A DNA stretch of 64,000 nt from Actinostola sp. cb2023 (GCA_033675265.1 JAUJYZ010001162.1:62001-126000); one strand, 5' to 3'. Positions 1 through 14,153 are shown, counted from the first letter of the stretch. Translations and numbers: made by a program. The notes: generated by a model not told the origin, from the letters alone.

Positions 1-1547
1 ATTGGTGATCGAGGTTTCTTTATCTAAATATATTCATGACATATATACTTCCCTCAGTCATCTAAATGTCTCCATTAGACTTAGAGAAATTTTCTATCAC
101 AACCTATTTAGGAAGACATTTTTTAAATATAAATACACATATCGGGAATCAGTATCTCGGTGTTTGGAACCCCTGATCAAACACTCGCACTCGTTGTTGA
201 AGTAGTACTTCAAACACTGAGCAGTCGAGGTCTTGAACAAATGAGAAACACAACTGTGTACGATCAGCTGAACGAGTTTATTTGATCCTCTAATGAAAAT
301 ATTGGAAGAAGGCAAGAAATGTGTTTGCTTTGATTTCTCACTGATATGTCCGCTTTGTGATTCTTTGAGTTATTTTTAAGTGTTGCGACTCTCTATCATT
401 TGTAATGTTATTGTTTTATGGTGAGTAATAATTACATACATCACGGGTACAGGTATGCTACGTAACCTGCAAGGAGAGGACCGAGGGAAAGGAAATTTGG
501 GAAGAGAGCTATTGGAAAGGGAAATTGACAATACTCAGTGCTGTTGCGGATCTGGCTAGGGGGTTCGGGGGTTTCACCCCATAAACTGTAATCAAACCCC
601 TATAGTAACAATGACAACAACGAATCCCCTAAGTGAAGTAAACTACGAAAATTGTTAAAAAATTAAAACTGAGATTTACAACTCAAAACGAAATACATTT
701 TTGCCTGGTATTTGAAAGAAATGGTAAATGTTTTTGCATGCTCGGGCCAGTAGCTAATAAGTAAAGTAAAGAGACGTTATTTAACGTCGGTAACTCGTAA
801 TAGTAATCATATACTAATAAACTTGAGGCCAACGGTGCGCACTTTACTCCCCCCTCTCCAGCTGTATCTCAATATGAAAAAGGTCCGATTTCCCACCACT
901 TTTCCCGCCACAGTCTTTGTATATTACTGCCGCCTCCATCAAATTGGAGGCATAACACACTAACATACTACTGCTCGGCTGCCGTAGGCGCCTTCATATG
1001 CAGCCCGAAAAAGTCCTCCATCGGTTGTAAAGCGCATTGAGACATTGTGAAATGCACTATGTAAGACTGACTTATTATCCTTTTTTCTTGTAGTTTTATT
1101 AGTGTTTTGATTTGTATATTATCTCAATGTTGTAACTATATTGATATGTTTGTAAAAATTACAAAATAATTGAATAAAACTTTTTTTTTAAACAAACAAA
1201 ACTTACTATTAGTATCATTATTATTATTAATCATTGATATCATTGAAAAAATGACACAAATGACCTAGTACGTAGTTGAGCAATCGTCTCAGTTATCTAA
1301 GCTAAGAGAATTTGCATTCAATTTAGTTTGAAGACCGCGAAATCCAAACCCTATCGGGCACCTTGCAACTGTCTATTCCAGTGAGTAGGAAAATCAAATT
1401 TTATGATTACTTTTTGGGAGGAAGTTCACCTTCCATTATCTTGGTTAGGATATCTATTTGGGGAGAGGGTCAAACATTTCCAGCCTATATCGTATTCTTC
1501 CAGAAAAAGTTCAGAAATGGTCATTGATAATTCGATTTGCTGTTATC
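1..1547. other. Gene-free left edge
   Basis: I see no convincing exon here. Short open frames lack homology and splice context. Around 545-585 there is a G-rich stretch resembling the 'GGCGGATCC...GGGGTTTCACCCC' elements described further right, probably a decayed copy. The rest is AT-rich with no recognisable structure. Confidence 0.5.
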
Positions 1548-2694
1548 AGTAATCACTAGACAATGCTTTATGTAGATGGCCCCTATAGTACGCCTAGCAT
1601 TTTCCTGGCCCACCAGGCATGCAGTAATCACTAGACAATGCTTTATGTAGATGACCCTATAGTACGCCTAGCATTTTCCTGGCCCACCAGGCATGCAGTA
1701 ATCACTAGACAATGCTTTATGTAGATGACCCCTATAGTACGCCTAGTATGTTCCTGGCCCACCAGGCATGCAGTAATCACTAGACAATGCTTTATGTAGA
1801 TGACCCCTATAGTACGCCTAGTATTTTCCTGGCCCACCAGGCACGTGTAGTAATCACTAGACAATGCTTTATGTAGATCAGTGGCCCCTATAGTACGCCT
1901 AGTATTTTCCTGGCCCACCAGGCATGCAGTAATCACTAGACAATGCTTTATGTAGATGACCCTATAGTACGCCTAGTATTTTCCTGGCCCACCAGGCATG
2001 CAGTAATCACTAGACAATGCTTTATGTAGATGACCCTATAGTACGCCTAGTATTTTCCTGGCCCACCAGGCATGCAGTAATCACTAGACAATGCTTTTGT
2101 AGATAGATGGCCCCTATAGTACGCCTAGTATTTTCCTGGCCTACCAGGCATGCAGTAATCACTAGACAATGCTTTATGTAGATGGCCCCTATAGTACGCC
2201 TAGTATTTTCCTGGCCCACCAGGCATGCAGTAATCACTAGACAATGCTTTATGTAGATGGCCCCTATAGTACGCCTAGTATTTTCCTGGCCTACCAGGCA
2301 TGCAGTAATCACTAGACAATGCTCTATGTAGATGGCCCTCATAGTACGCCTAGTATTTTCCTGGCCCACCAGGCATGCAGTAATCACTAGACAATGCTTT
2401 ATGTAGATGACCCCTATAGTACGCCTAGTATTTTCCTGGCCCACCAGGCATGCAGTAATCACTAGACAATGCTTTATGTAGATGGCCCTCATAGTACGCC
2501 TAGTATGTTCCTGGCCCACCAGGCATGCAGTAATCACTAGACAATGCTTTATGTAGATGACCCCTATAGTACGCCTAGTATTTTCCTGGCCCACCAGGCA
2601 TGCAGTAATCACTAGACAATGCTCTATGTAGATGGCCCCTATAGTACGCCTAGTATTTTCCTGGCCCACCAGGCATGCAGTAATCACTAGACAA
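1548..2694. repeat. 75-bp minisatellite, about 15 copies
   Basis: A tandem array of a roughly 75-bp unit beginning AGTAATCACTAGACAATGC and ending in the short palindrome CCTGGCCCACCAGG. Units differ by single substitutions and small indels (GGCCCC, GACCCC and GGCCCTC variants). Because 75 is divisible by three, the minus strand reads as 25-residue repeats over 97 and 221 codons. There is no start context, splice site or conservation argument for a protein, so I treat it as satellite DNA. Confidence 0.95.
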
Positions 2695-2863
2695 TATGCT
2701 ATGCCATGGTCTGACCTATTTTAAAAGCAAAACGCTCGAAATAGTTGAATGAAGAGCAGAAACAGAGGCATCGGTCCTGTTGACGTTTATCAAAGTAGTT
2801 AAGATACCCCACAGACGATTTCACAAAATAGAGGTATACATGTAAGCATAACCACAAGAACAC

Positions 2864-3154
2864 TAGAGCGCAAGCACTAAATCCATGAAACAAAATCAAA
2901 GTTGTTACTGCGTAATAGTTTTTATTTAGCGACTATTTAGTTGCTATCATCCAACCAGAACATTCTTTTTTAAATGTCAATACACAAGAGACATCAAATA
3001 CACAATTGACTTGCTGTTCATTATGACTTTACTGATCAGAAGCCTTTATTCAAGATCATGTTATGGTTGGATGATAGTGGCTAAATAGTCGCTAAATAAA
3101 AACTATTAGGCAGTAACAACTTTGTTATTTCATGGTTTTAGTGCTTGCGCTCTA
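2864..3154. mobile_element. Foldback MITE
   Basis: Inverted arms of about 95 bp (2864-2962 and 3062-3154) share TAGAGCGCAAGCACTAAA at the outer end and TTTTTATTTAGCGACTATTTAG inside. They flank about 100 bp of unique AT-rich loop. No coding capacity, so this is a non-autonomous DNA element of undetermined superfamily. Confidence 0.75.
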
Positions 3155-4470
3155 ACAGAGCCGTACATAACCCAACATAACAGCAAAATAAATAAATAAA
3201 AATAGTACCGTTCTAAGTACTTTTTGGTATCATTTTCGCCTTGCTGGGGGGTGGTGGGGGGGCAGTTCCCTTGTGTTGTGTACGGCCCTGACTAAGCAAT
3301 GCAAAAGAACTTGTGTCATGTATAAATATAAAACGCAAGATGCGTGTAGACATCGGCCTGGTCCTTTTTCGTTTACAGCGCGAAGGGAGGGCATAATTAA
3401 GCAATACCAGTCATTTACAAACTTATTTTTTTATTTCAATAAAAATATATGGACAAAGGTTGTACAAAATATTTCTGAGTGGGGAGGGGGAGATCTTTAA
3501 AATAACCGTACCCGCGTCTTGACAATAATTTTCCAAATTAACCGTCAGCAAGAGACCATATATAATGGTATCTTGCCGTCAGAATTTATATCGAGATTTA
3601 TGAATTAGTAAAATAGAAGTAATTAAATAAATGTCGGTCAACAGACAAGCTCGTCCAGTAAATGCAAGGAACAGAAAAAACGAGAAACTGAAAATGGGAA
3701 ACTGAAAATTGGGAAAGTGAAAAATGGGAAAGTGGGAAAAAAAATTATGAAAGTGAAAAACAAGACTGATAACTTACAATTGGTCGTCACAAAAACTGAA
3801 CATGCGTCTGTTGTCAAACACTATAGTACTGACATGTCTTTTGATATACTGATATTGAAGCATGCACGCTGTTAAAATATGCTCAACAATAACATTCTAG
3901 ATTTCTCTGAATATAATAAAATTTCCGATTTATATACAATTTTTCTGTGCGCGCATGTAATAATACTCTTGTATAAATTCTTTATGCATGTAATATTCAG
4001 TGGTAAATATCTCTCAACCACAAAGCCTTGAAATTCGATATTTTTGATACTTTTGAAACATTTGAATATTTATTGAGATTTTAGTTTTTCAAAATAATAC
4101 TATTAAAAAAAATATATATCTATATTAGACTATTATACTTTGCTATGTTTTATTGCGACTATTTATCTAGCTTGTTTTAATTTGTGCAGGTTGAGAGAAT
4201 CAGTAAAACTAAATTTAGGTAATGTACGTTACGACACAGTGAGCTGCATGTACTGCGTTACCTTGCGTGACGTTGTACTACGGATGCTTCCGTTACACTT
4301 ACGTAACGTCGCGTTACTTCGAATTAGACGGTTACGTCTTTTAAAGGTCGTTTGCTTGATAAGTTTCTTGATATCTGGTATTTGTGAACATCATTCTGCA
4401 TTGATGTGCGTGTGGTAGAATTCAACGGCCTGTTAACACGTGATTAGGCTGCGACACAGCTTTAACATGC
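3155..4470. other. Non-coding, no gene seen
   Basis: AT-rich sequence with an A/G-rich stretch at about 3675-3765 built of irregular GAAACTGAAAATGG-like words. A 92-codon open frame at 4140-4418 has no recognisable domain. This lies downstream of the SLC26A11-like stop codon and may include its 3' untranslated region. Confidence 0.4.
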
Positions 4471-4740
4471 GGTAGGGCGTTAACGTACGATAGGTTGCCG
4501 GTAGGGCGTTAACGTACGATAGGTTGCCGGTAGGGCGTTAACGTACGATAGGTTGTCGGTAGGGCGTTAACGTACGATAGGTTGCCGGTAGGGCGTTAAC
4601 GTACGATAGGTTGTCGGTAGGGCGTTAACGTACGATAGGTTGCCGGTAGGGCGTTGACTTACGGTATGTTTCGGTAGGGCGTTGACTTACGGTATGTTTC
4701 GGTAGGGCGTTGACTTACGGTATGTTTCGGTAGGGCGTTG
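4471..4740. repeat. 29-bp minisatellite
   Basis: About six copies of a 29-bp unit starting GGTAGGGCGTTAACGTACG, followed by three copies of a diverged 28-bp version (GGTAGGGCGTTGACTTACGG). It sits about 120 bp beyond the stop codon of the minus-strand SLC26A11-like gene, so it may be transcribed in its 3' untranslated region. Confidence 0.9.
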
Positions 4741-4859
4741 AACAAGTATACAATGAATTAGGTGATGTCCGGGATGCGTCAGTAGTTTGCGTTAACGGTA
4801 CGGTTAACCTCGTCATGTCTGACCCTACGATGTTCGTTGACTTGCAGGAACCATGACTT

Positions 4860-7800
4860 CTAATGACTTTCCTCATTTTCAAAGTCATCATCCTTGATAA
4901 AAGGTGACGCTTCTGTGTTGTTGATGCTTGCCATCAGCTCAGGAGTAGGATTTATCGTCGTCAAGTCAATCCCTGAATCGGCCATGGTGTCGCGAATATG
5001 ATCCTGTACACCAGAGAAAAACAAAGCCATTTTTCGCTGTCTAAAGTCATCTATTATCATCAGTAAACTCTGGGTTACTGTAAAATCTATTTGGGTCACC
5101 ACGCTCATGTCAATGATGATTCCCCTGGGGGGTGGGTCAAGGAAAGATGTCTCCTGGATCTCTGTGGTCACGTGTTCCATGCCCGCATACACTAAGTCAC
5201 CGTTAACTTTGATGATAGTGAAGTCGCGGTCGGCTTTGATGATCTTTGGCCAGACAACAGGATACAGGAATATCATGAGAGAGACTGCGATACCACATAG
5301 TATACCGTACTCAATTTCGTAGAAACAGCCAAAAAATGTAACGAACAATGGCAGCAAGTCGATCTTATTGACCTTCCATATTTTTAGAACGATGCGGTAT
5401 TCAACCATGGTGAGAACCGATGAGATGATGAGCGCGGCGAGGGAAGCTTTTGGGATGTACTTGAAGAATGGTGTGAGGACGCCCAGAGCGAGAAGTACAA
5501 TGGCACCAGTGAATATACCTGGTAACGTAGAATGACGTTAATAATCAATCCCAAACACAATTATCCCCAGCCCACCCGCATGCGAGTCGAGCGTTTTTAA
5601 CATGAGCCTCGGGAGATTGGGTAACCACTCCCTACGTTATCGACTTTAAATAAATTATTGTATTGTAATGTATGCATTTTAGAAACCTACTTTGCACAAC
5701 ACTCAGTTTCACATATACCTATCCAAATATCGTTGTCCGGGCCGAAACAAGCAAGAAGCTGACGACCGCAAAGGACTTTGGGAATCTCCTAATTAATTAA
5801 TTTATCCGTGGTACTTGAGAAGTTATCCCTACGAGCGTTGAATAGCAATCATTTGGAACTATTCGGCCATTTGAAAATGCATGTTGTTAAAATGTCTACG
5901 GATGAATAAATGAATAAGGAGAAAGTCCCAATGTCCTTTGCGGTTGTCAGCTTCTTGCTTTCGGCGGAGACAACGATTTTTGGAATAGGTGTATATCGAT
6001 GTGGCCGGTTACAGGAAATAGCGCAATACATATTATGTTGGGCTCCCTGTGTGCGTCCCGCAAGACGCGCCCGCAGAAATGCAGTATTCCACAGGAAGCC
6101 CATCAAAAAGGACGCGCGCATACAAAAATCGTTTTATTGACTAAAGCCTCAGAAGAAATGGTTGCTGGCCTTCCAGTACTCATGGGCTGTTTTTGCGCGC
6201 GAACATTAAACACAATTTGGCCATGGGACCGATGATTCTGTGATATATTTGGGTCTAAAACTACAACTCTCTTTATTTATTTTTTCCAATTACAGGAACC
6301 CATGGTCTATTTGGTAGGATATTCAACCTCTGTGCCCCTTCAGTCATATCGTGTAACTGAGAAACACCAGCAACATGGAGACACCAGGGCACAGCGGTAA
6401 TTGATATCTAAGTATGCCGAGAATTATGCCGCGTGGGATTTTGCACGCACGGAATATGCAATTTACTTCGTATTTACTTGCAAAATAATGCTATATTTTC
6501 TTCATCCTTTCTCAATAGTTCTATGTTTGAAAGTGTAATAATAATAATTTAAAATAAAATCAATAATCCTTGAGAAGTAGACTATCTCGAAGCCAACTTA
6601 GTGTAGAAGAAAACTAAATAATCAGTTATAACAATAAATAACGTTTTAGGAGCATCATACAAGGGTCTGGATGCTCTTACAAGATCTAAACGAAAAAATA
6701 AATATTAATAATCCCCTAAAAATTATGAAGGAAAATAATTACAAAACTATTTTGCAAAATCTTCCACCGATTTGAAAAAAAAACACCCTTGATTATTCAT
6801 ATTGTCAGTTTTATCTTAGTATCGGAAAAGGGAAACCATATTTTTCTGATTTGTACTTTGGTAAAGCGCTCACACGGTCGTTTCATGCGCTGTAATTCGA
6901 TTTGACTTTCTGGAAAAACTCCAGCCGACAGAAGGATTAGAATTGAATAACAACTACAGCAAACAATTGCATGACACGTAGATCTCAAATAGTTATTTTA
7001 AGGAATATCTTTCTATATATTTTATTACTGAATCACAAAGCATTCTTTTTGCTCTCACTGTAATTTGAAAACTGATTTGAAATTCTTCAAAAAAGGAAGT
7101 TTCGAAATTTGAGCTTTTGTTCCTTTAGCAATAACGCCAGATCATGCGATCCTTGCTGTTGATATCAATGCTGGAATGAACTACTAACATGGAATGACTT
7201 CCGTTACGTGTATAATGAACAAGCTAGGTATTTCTTGTCAGACCACTGATAACTTACTCGCAGATTAACAGATTGAAACGATAACACGTGAAGGATAGCT
7301 CAGGTTAAGAAAGAAACGGAAAATAAAGAACTGCAAATGAAAGGTAAAAAGGAAAGGATGAAAAGCAGGTGTCGGTCGGATGTACAAAAGAAAGTTCAAT
7401 GAACCAAATCACTTGACATTCCACCGGTCCTTAAGGAGGTAGTCAAAAAGCGGCTGTATTCGCAGGCTATAAGGAGGCAGGCTGGGCTCCAGTTACACCT
7501 GATAATCTATCAACAACTGGAATAGCTTCCTTTGCAGACGTTTCTCGACGTTTTACCAACCAACTAAAACGTATGCAAAGGTGGTTACAACTGGAAACGA
7601 TTGTATGCATTTGAACATCTGAACTGATTTTCTTTTACATTGAACGAGCAAAGGTATAACAACCTAATGTACCATTACAACTGCGAACAAGTCTTGATGG
7701 GGTCAATACGTTTATTGCAACCCTAGCTAATTTTATAAGTGTAGAGAGTGTTCACGTGTTTATAGTCATATCATGTGATAACAGTGGCAAGGTTCATGTA

Positions 7801-10800
7801 GAGTCGTACACGGAATACTATAGCTATGGAATCATGCTTGAGCTTAGACACGAATAAAATGTAAGGGTAATAGGTTCACACTGTACTCAAATGTAACTGC
7901 CTCCCACAGTGGTGTACGCCGGTGTCATCGTTGCTCATGTCATATATAACACTCTCAAAGTGTGGGGGAACCGATCAGAGACGGTGGAGGAGTGGAGGGG
8001 GAGGGGAATTATCTCCTAGATCGTGCTATTGAAGAGATATGGAAATATTCATCCAGGGTATCTTAGATAGTGCAATTCACAAATTGTCAAATTTTGTCGG
8101 ACTGCTTTTTTGATTTGCAGTGGCTCTACTGAGTCTGGAATCCAATCTTTTCTGAGATAAAACAAAGAAACAATCTAATGAAATTGAGAGAAAATTTCAA
8201 ACCTAATTTCAAAACCCATCTGCCGGCCTCTTGAAATGAATTCTTGTACTCTTTTACAACCACACCTAGCTGACAAGACCCCCCGGCAAGACCCACGTAC
8301 AGCTATTTTGGCCGGTATAAAACGCTACTGTTCGGCATAGCGCCAGGCATAGCGTGCTTTGCTAGTCTTTCAATGCACCGTCCAACAGGAAGAGATAGAT
8401 AATTTGATAAAATATAGTTTGTATATGTACACTTTATACGCACGTCGTGCCCATGCAGCCCAAGTAAGATTATTTTGATGTTCTGACAGTAGCCCAGGAG
8501 GGGTTAGTGGTCGTGACCCATCTGTTCTATTCACCCAGCCAGAAGTCTTCCCAGAAAAAAAAATTCCCAGGAGAAGATTATTTTGATTTTCTGACAGTAG
8601 CCAAAAGAAAAAAAGGACTTGAACAGGCTCTGTATATTTCATAATTTTATGCAAAAATAATCAAATGCGAAACTCATTTTAGATTTCCCAGGAAAGTTGT
8701 AGAAGAGCCTTTCACAGAACAGATACCATTACCCCTCCTGGTAGCCTGACAGGTATCCCTCCCCTTGGAGAGCCTGTTCACAGGCTATTCTGACAGTATA
8801 CATGTATCTCGGCGTTAATTAATAAGCCTCGGATCACGCTGAAACTTTGCCAGATCATAAAGTACGCAGTAAACAACACTTGAAGATTTCTCGACGTAAA
8901 CCTGATATTTCAGTCACTACCAATATAGAACCACATACAAATACTGCCAGAACGTCAAAAGAATATTGCTTGGACTACCATCCACGCTGCTCACTGAGCT
9001 CTATTAAAGCACTCACGAACGAAGAGAAATGGGACTTACCCCCCTCCCCTAGCGGGACACCCAGATACTCACCCCCAGCAGGAGACGCCACACCACTTTG
9101 CGCGTTGACGGCAGTCCTCGAGAAACTTCCAGTAACTGGGTACGATGAAACGAACGAACCAAGGCAGTTAGCCAAACCAAGTGCGATCAACTCCTGACTG
9201 GCGTCCACCCGGTATTTGTTCTTGCGCGCGAAGGCTTTGGCTATAGCTATGCTTTCAAGGAAGCCAATGAGAGGTACAATGACAAGACCAGGACCCAGAT
9301 CAGAGAGGACTTCGACGGGCGTTAGTGTACGATTACCAACAGTGATCGTCAGTGAGGGAACCTGTAGAGAATACAAAAGAACAAATTCAGAACTACGCCA
9401 TAATAGGGAGGCCACACGCTAACCTTTATCTACCTGGCATGTACATAACAATTATGTTAAAAGGGTCTACTTGAAGCCTTGGGAATCATTAAGATTCTAA
9501 ATATCTCGAATACTCGACCTTCATCACATATTATATATATATATACTATATACAGCTCTTTCAGGATGTAGTTCTATTGGCAATGTTACAAAGTACCTCA
9601 TTCTATGTTTGACATATAAGGTCTCAGTGACCCGTAAGAAAGCCGTTGAAACACCATTTCCCGAAATGCCTATCATAGTCAGTATTCATTTTATCGATGT
9701 TTTTTTTCCCTTGAAAAGTAAAACCGAATGTCGATCATTAGTTTTTCCGGGTCTGGGAGTATTCAGTGTAGTTCCGTGACCACCGCTGTGTACATAGTAC
9801 AGACACGAGCATGCCGTGGTCATTAGATTCACAGTCAATTACATAACACTGGTGCGATGATCCGAGGAAAATCCACAAATATCACAGAAAACAGATTAAA
9901 AATAAAATAAAATTCAAACTTTACGAACACAGAGTGTTGACTAGGAATAGAGGGTCAAGAGGAAGCAAATAGCACATAATTTCGCGAAAAAACCTGGTTT
10001 GTTTACATTAATTTGGTACGAAGTGTAGTGACGTCTAGGTTAATTTATACGAACTGATAAACGAACTGAATTTCACTTAAACGTATACCTGAATCGGAGG
10101 TAGACCAGGATCAAGGTGGCCAGTAAGAGAGAAAGCATCTCGAAATCCATGTTCAAAGAAAATAATAACAACACACGAAGCTACAAGAATTATCAACGCA
10201 TTTCTTGCAATCGTCACGACCCAGACGAATTTCTTCACTGCCCACTTCCATTTTTTCGTTTCTTGATTTTCTTTCACCCACTTGGTGCGACCTAATTGTC
10301 GTAATGCGAAGAGAGTGCTAATACAGACGAGTCCGAGTATTAAATCTCCTGTCTTAGTGTCTCCAAGATGCTTAAAAGTATAATAAGCTCTCTTCAAGAA
10401 ATGTCTTGGAACGTCTCTGAGACCGAGTAAGTCTTTGATTTGCCCGATTGCAATGATTATGGCAGCGGAGGAAGTAAACCCGCTCACTACGGGGATTGAA
10501 ATAAAGTTCACGACGAACCCAAGTTTCATTAATCCCATGACAAGTTGAATTAAACCAGAGAAAAGAGTCAGGACAACAACGAAGGCAGGAATTTCAGCTC
10601 GTCCATAAGCTGACACAATCAGAGACATGATAGCAGTAGGACCAATTGTAATATCTTTACTCGTACCAAAGATACAGTACACAAAGCAGCCCAGAAAAGC
10701 TGAATAAAGTCCGTATTGTGGAGGTAGACCAGCTATAAGGGCATACGCTAATCCTTGAGGTACGACCATCAAGCCGACTGTCAACCCAGCGATGATATCG

Positions 10801-10958
10801 AACTGCAAGGCAGTGAGATTATATCTTGGAAGCCAGGCACAGATGGGGAACCTTTTAACCAACAAATCCTTAAAAATCGTTTTGTGACAACCGTTTTGTT
10901 GGCAATTTTCGATGCATTTGTCTTCGAGTTCTACTCGTGTTGACCGTGATGTAGGCAT
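4860..10958 (-). CDS. SLC26A11: SLC26A11-like sulfate/anion transporter, 3 coding exons
   Basis: Exons on the minus strand are 10958-10089, 9361-9073 and 5518-4860 (870+289+659 nt, 605 aa), with donors CAG|GTATAC and GG|GTGAGT, acceptors TACAG|GTTCCC and CCAG|GTATATT, and phases 0 and 1. The length matches human SLC26A11 (606 aa). Exon 1 holds the first transmembrane helices with GLTVGLMVVPQGLAYA and the SLC26 signature region GTSKDITIGPTAIMSL. Exon 2 carries SSYPVTGSFSRTAVNAQSG. Exon 3 completes the membrane domain (TPFFKYIPKASLAA) and ends in a cytoplasmic STAS domain at about residues 480-590. SLC26A11 is a sodium-independent sulfate/chloride transporter of endomembranes and plasma membrane; substrate here is inferred. 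The start is the first ATG after an upstream region without a good acceptor, so this exon probably has its own promoter. See the alternative first exon at 16911-17786. Confidence 0.9.
5712..5996. mobile_element. Foldback MITE in SLC26A11-like intron 2
   Basis: Imperfect inverted repeats: the left arm (5712-5812) and the right arm (5898-5996) both contain AGCAAGAAGCTGAC plus the ATCGTTGTC and AAAGGACTTTGGGA-type words in complementary order. No coding capacity. It lies in the 3.5-kb intron between SLC26A11-like exons 2 and 3. Confidence 0.65.
6030..6200. mobile_element. Fragment of the ACAGG-AGCCC foldback family
   Basis: It contains TTGGGCTCCCTGTG, then CGTCCCGCAAGACGCGC, then CCACAGGAAGCCCATC, then a tract resembling the right half of the intact element at 51259-51574 (…AGACGC…CATTTTATTGA…). 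The left half is missing or diverged. It is intronic in the SLC26A11-like gene. Confidence 0.6.
6236..9072. other. SLC26A11-like intron 2, no further exon seen
   Basis: Intronic sequence. A partly duplicated segment (TTATTTTGAT…TTCTGACAGTAGCC) occurs at about 8470-8495 and 8578-8602. The reading frame across exons 2 and 3 is continuous with family proteins, so no exon is needed here. Confidence 0.6.
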
Positions 10959-10999
10959 CGCTCAGTTGCGTTGGGCTTTGATTTTTGCGGACTTTGGCT

Positions 11000-13870
11000 T
11001 CCTTTCTCTCTTCAGCTTTTTTCTCTCGAACGAAGCCGTGGTTTTGTTTTTAAGCAGGTTCCCCGCAAAACCAGCCAATCACGGTAATAATTATCTCATT
11101 AATATTCATATGTCATTCCCGTCACAGCTGATCTAAGACAACCAATCAAATGCCTATGCGTAACTTCAAATACTGTTGATGGCTATAATACTCCCACACG
11201 CCGAACTATAAATACTATTTAAAACATGAAAATCATTATCACTTAAAACACAATGATTTTAGCTCCTTTTTTCTATTTCCATAATTTAAACAAAATATAC
11301 CGCACATGTTTATCGATTTTTAACTAGCTTACTTTAGTTTTGATTTATTTTATTTTCGCAGGAGTGGTCATATATTTCAAGTAGGTAATTCTAGTAGAGA
11401 TTGGAGTCCGTTAAGAGGAATTACGTTAAACGATTACTATCATTCCGAGCACGTCTTATGCAAATATTTCCCTGCTAATAGCCAAGGTTGTTCGGTGTTA
11501 TGTGTAAGTAAAATATATTAGTCATGACATGCCAATCAAAGTGAGTACCAATTATACCAAGAACACCTCGAAAAGGCTAGGAACTTCATGAACGTAAAAA
11601 CATGACTGCTAATTAGAAATAACGCTAAGAATTTTGAATCCGTATTGCAAGCTGATGGGAGCATTGGGATGTTGAAAGCTGGATACACCCGGTCAAACGA
11701 AAACAATTTTTCCATTGAATAATTTACAAGTGTTGTCATTTGGGGTTGGTCTAGTGTTGCTTTGATGTTTAAAACATGTTGAGTCACCCAATAATTCCAG
11801 TAAAAACACGTAATTTGGAGTTTGGGGGGCGAGTAGTTGAGAGAACTCCCGCGCGATACTCGTGTAGCTTACACTAATCAACTTTTAAAGCCAACTGACC
11901 ACAATTGCACAACTTCCTGACCAAGAACCCAGGCGACATGTAAATCACTGATCAAGTTATCGACATTGTCGGTTCCACTTGACATTTACTTGCAATGAAA
12001 GCTGAAACGGAAAATGCCGAGCTGAACGTGAGAGCATCTATTCCAGCGGAAGCCAAAACACAAAACATGTTTCTTCTTTTTACGGATCATTTCTGTAAAC
12101 TCAAACATCGGAACCAAACATGACTTAAATAAAGTCTAATGAGAAAATTTATTAGAGTTTCAAGGAAATTAGAATCTTTCTAAAATAAAAATAACTTTAA
12201 TTCTGGACATAGTGCTAGGCAACGCCTAAGCAGTGTAGCGTAGTGAGGAAAGACAAGACTAACATCAGAATGTTCGAGCACTTGTAGACCGTCATAAGTA
12301 ATTTGTCGGTAAAATATCGCGATGAAAACATATCTGCGATAATATTTCAATCTTGCTTCTAATGTGATCTAAATTATCTACTTCTTATTGTTTAGTACAA
12401 AAAAAGCAATAAAATAGGTTAACACATAATTATTTTTCAAGTTAAGATTTCATAATCTCAGCATACTCAGAAATTTGGACGACTTTCGCTTGAGATGTTT
12501 GTGAGCGATGTTTGTGAGCTGATATGACAATTATTTTTTCCGCCTTGCAATGCGGATCTCCTGAGTGAATGATCAGAGGCAGTGTAGAAAATACTTCATG
12601 ACCTTGAGGTAAATCATTTCAGATTTATATCCACGGGAATTCGCACCCCCAAATACAGTGACCGGAAAACGAAAACTTTTGGAATATATAGACTTCTCCA
12701 TGCCCAGCGATGGTTACATAAAATTAGATTTTGACAATTTATTAATCAAAAATTTACAATGTGCGCCAAGGACCTGGGGTTCTAGAGAAACGTACAAGAA
12801 AATTCCCTTCTGGTAGAAGTAATGTAGGATCATATAAATATTAACTTCGAACTGAAATTATACTTTGTTATTTTTAAAAATCAAAATTCTCGCATTTTCA
12901 AGTTTCAGTCGCCATAGAAACATTGGGCAATGTAAAATATTTCTTTACAAATAAACTTTACGTGTATTTTATGTGTCTGACAAGTGTATGCCGTAGATCC
13001 TTCGATAAATTAAAAAATTAATATTTAAATCAATCACTTTTTACTTTCAAATTGGAGGAATAAATACAATACAGTTTAAAAGTTTAATATGTGTTGTTTT
13101 TGGATAAGAATTAAGGTTTTCAAGATTTTGAAAATAATCTAATCTACGCGTTTCTATTCTTTTCGTTCACAGAATTAAAGAACACCATATTCACTGAAAC
13201 AGATAAAAACGGTCTCCAAAAGCAAGCTTTAGCAGCTTCACTCTTCATGTTTATAACGAAACAGGCTAACGAAAACGTTAAAAAGTGTTCGTATGGACGC
13301 CAGGAGTCTGGATCGTCGTCCGCACTAGCAGATTTCAAAATTAATAAAACCACAATAAAGTTCGATTTATGAACTGATTCAAAAAGCTAATCAAATACGA
13401 AGCGAAGTTTTCCAGGTGTACAAATATAGTGATCACATCATTTTATACTTTATAACTTAATTCCATTTTTCAACACACCGAGTTTGTGATTCAATTTATG
13501 CAGAAATGGAGAGAATATTCTAAAGTTGTTTGTTCTCGTTTGGTTTTCACAATATATATAATATGTTATATTTTGTTTATGCAATATAGTGCTGTTGCTA
13601 AGATACACAAATACTAATAATATTAAACATTACCACCAAAGGTAAGCTAGACATAAATCACAGATAAAACTCACATTAAAATGTAATGTTATTTATACAT
13701 GTTGTATGTACATGATAGAGACTGTGTGTGTGTGTCCCAACTGTGATTACTAGACATAAATACAGTATCTGGCAGGGGTGTTATTGTGCTTTTTGGCGTC
13801 AAATGTGTGTATGGTCTCCGGCCCAAGCACTCTCCATTGTTTATGTCATCAGATGTAGCAGATTTCATAC
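11000..13870. other. AT-rich non-coding stretch between the two SLC26 first exons
   Basis: No exon-like open frame matching SLC26 exon 2 or 3 is present. Those exons would be 289 and 659 nt and easily noticed. The stretch just upstream of the 10958 start has a reverse-strand CCAAT-type word (GATTGGCTGG, about 11070-11080), compatible with a promoter. Confidence 0.45.
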
Positions 13871-14153
13871 GACTGCAGTGGCGGATCCAGGATTTTACAA
13901 ACGGGGGTGGATAATCATAAAGCTCTTTCAAGGTATATATTCTCCCTCAGAGTTGACTGATTAGAATTGTCCAGGCCCGGTGTTTATTGACGCCAGGAGC
14001 GTAGCTAGACCTTTTTGCTGGTCCACAAAAGTGAACCAGGGCTGTAGCAATGGCCAAGCGGGGGGAGACGCATAGCGAACGCCATAGGCGTGAACCGGTA
14101 GGGGGGTATGGGGGCATGCTCCCCCAGAAAATTCTGAAATCTAGAGGCTCGGA

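Noticed and set aside
1643..2687. Tandem array as a CRISPR
   Set aside because: No unique spacers; the whole 75-bp unit is repeated, and the DNA is clearly eukaryotic.
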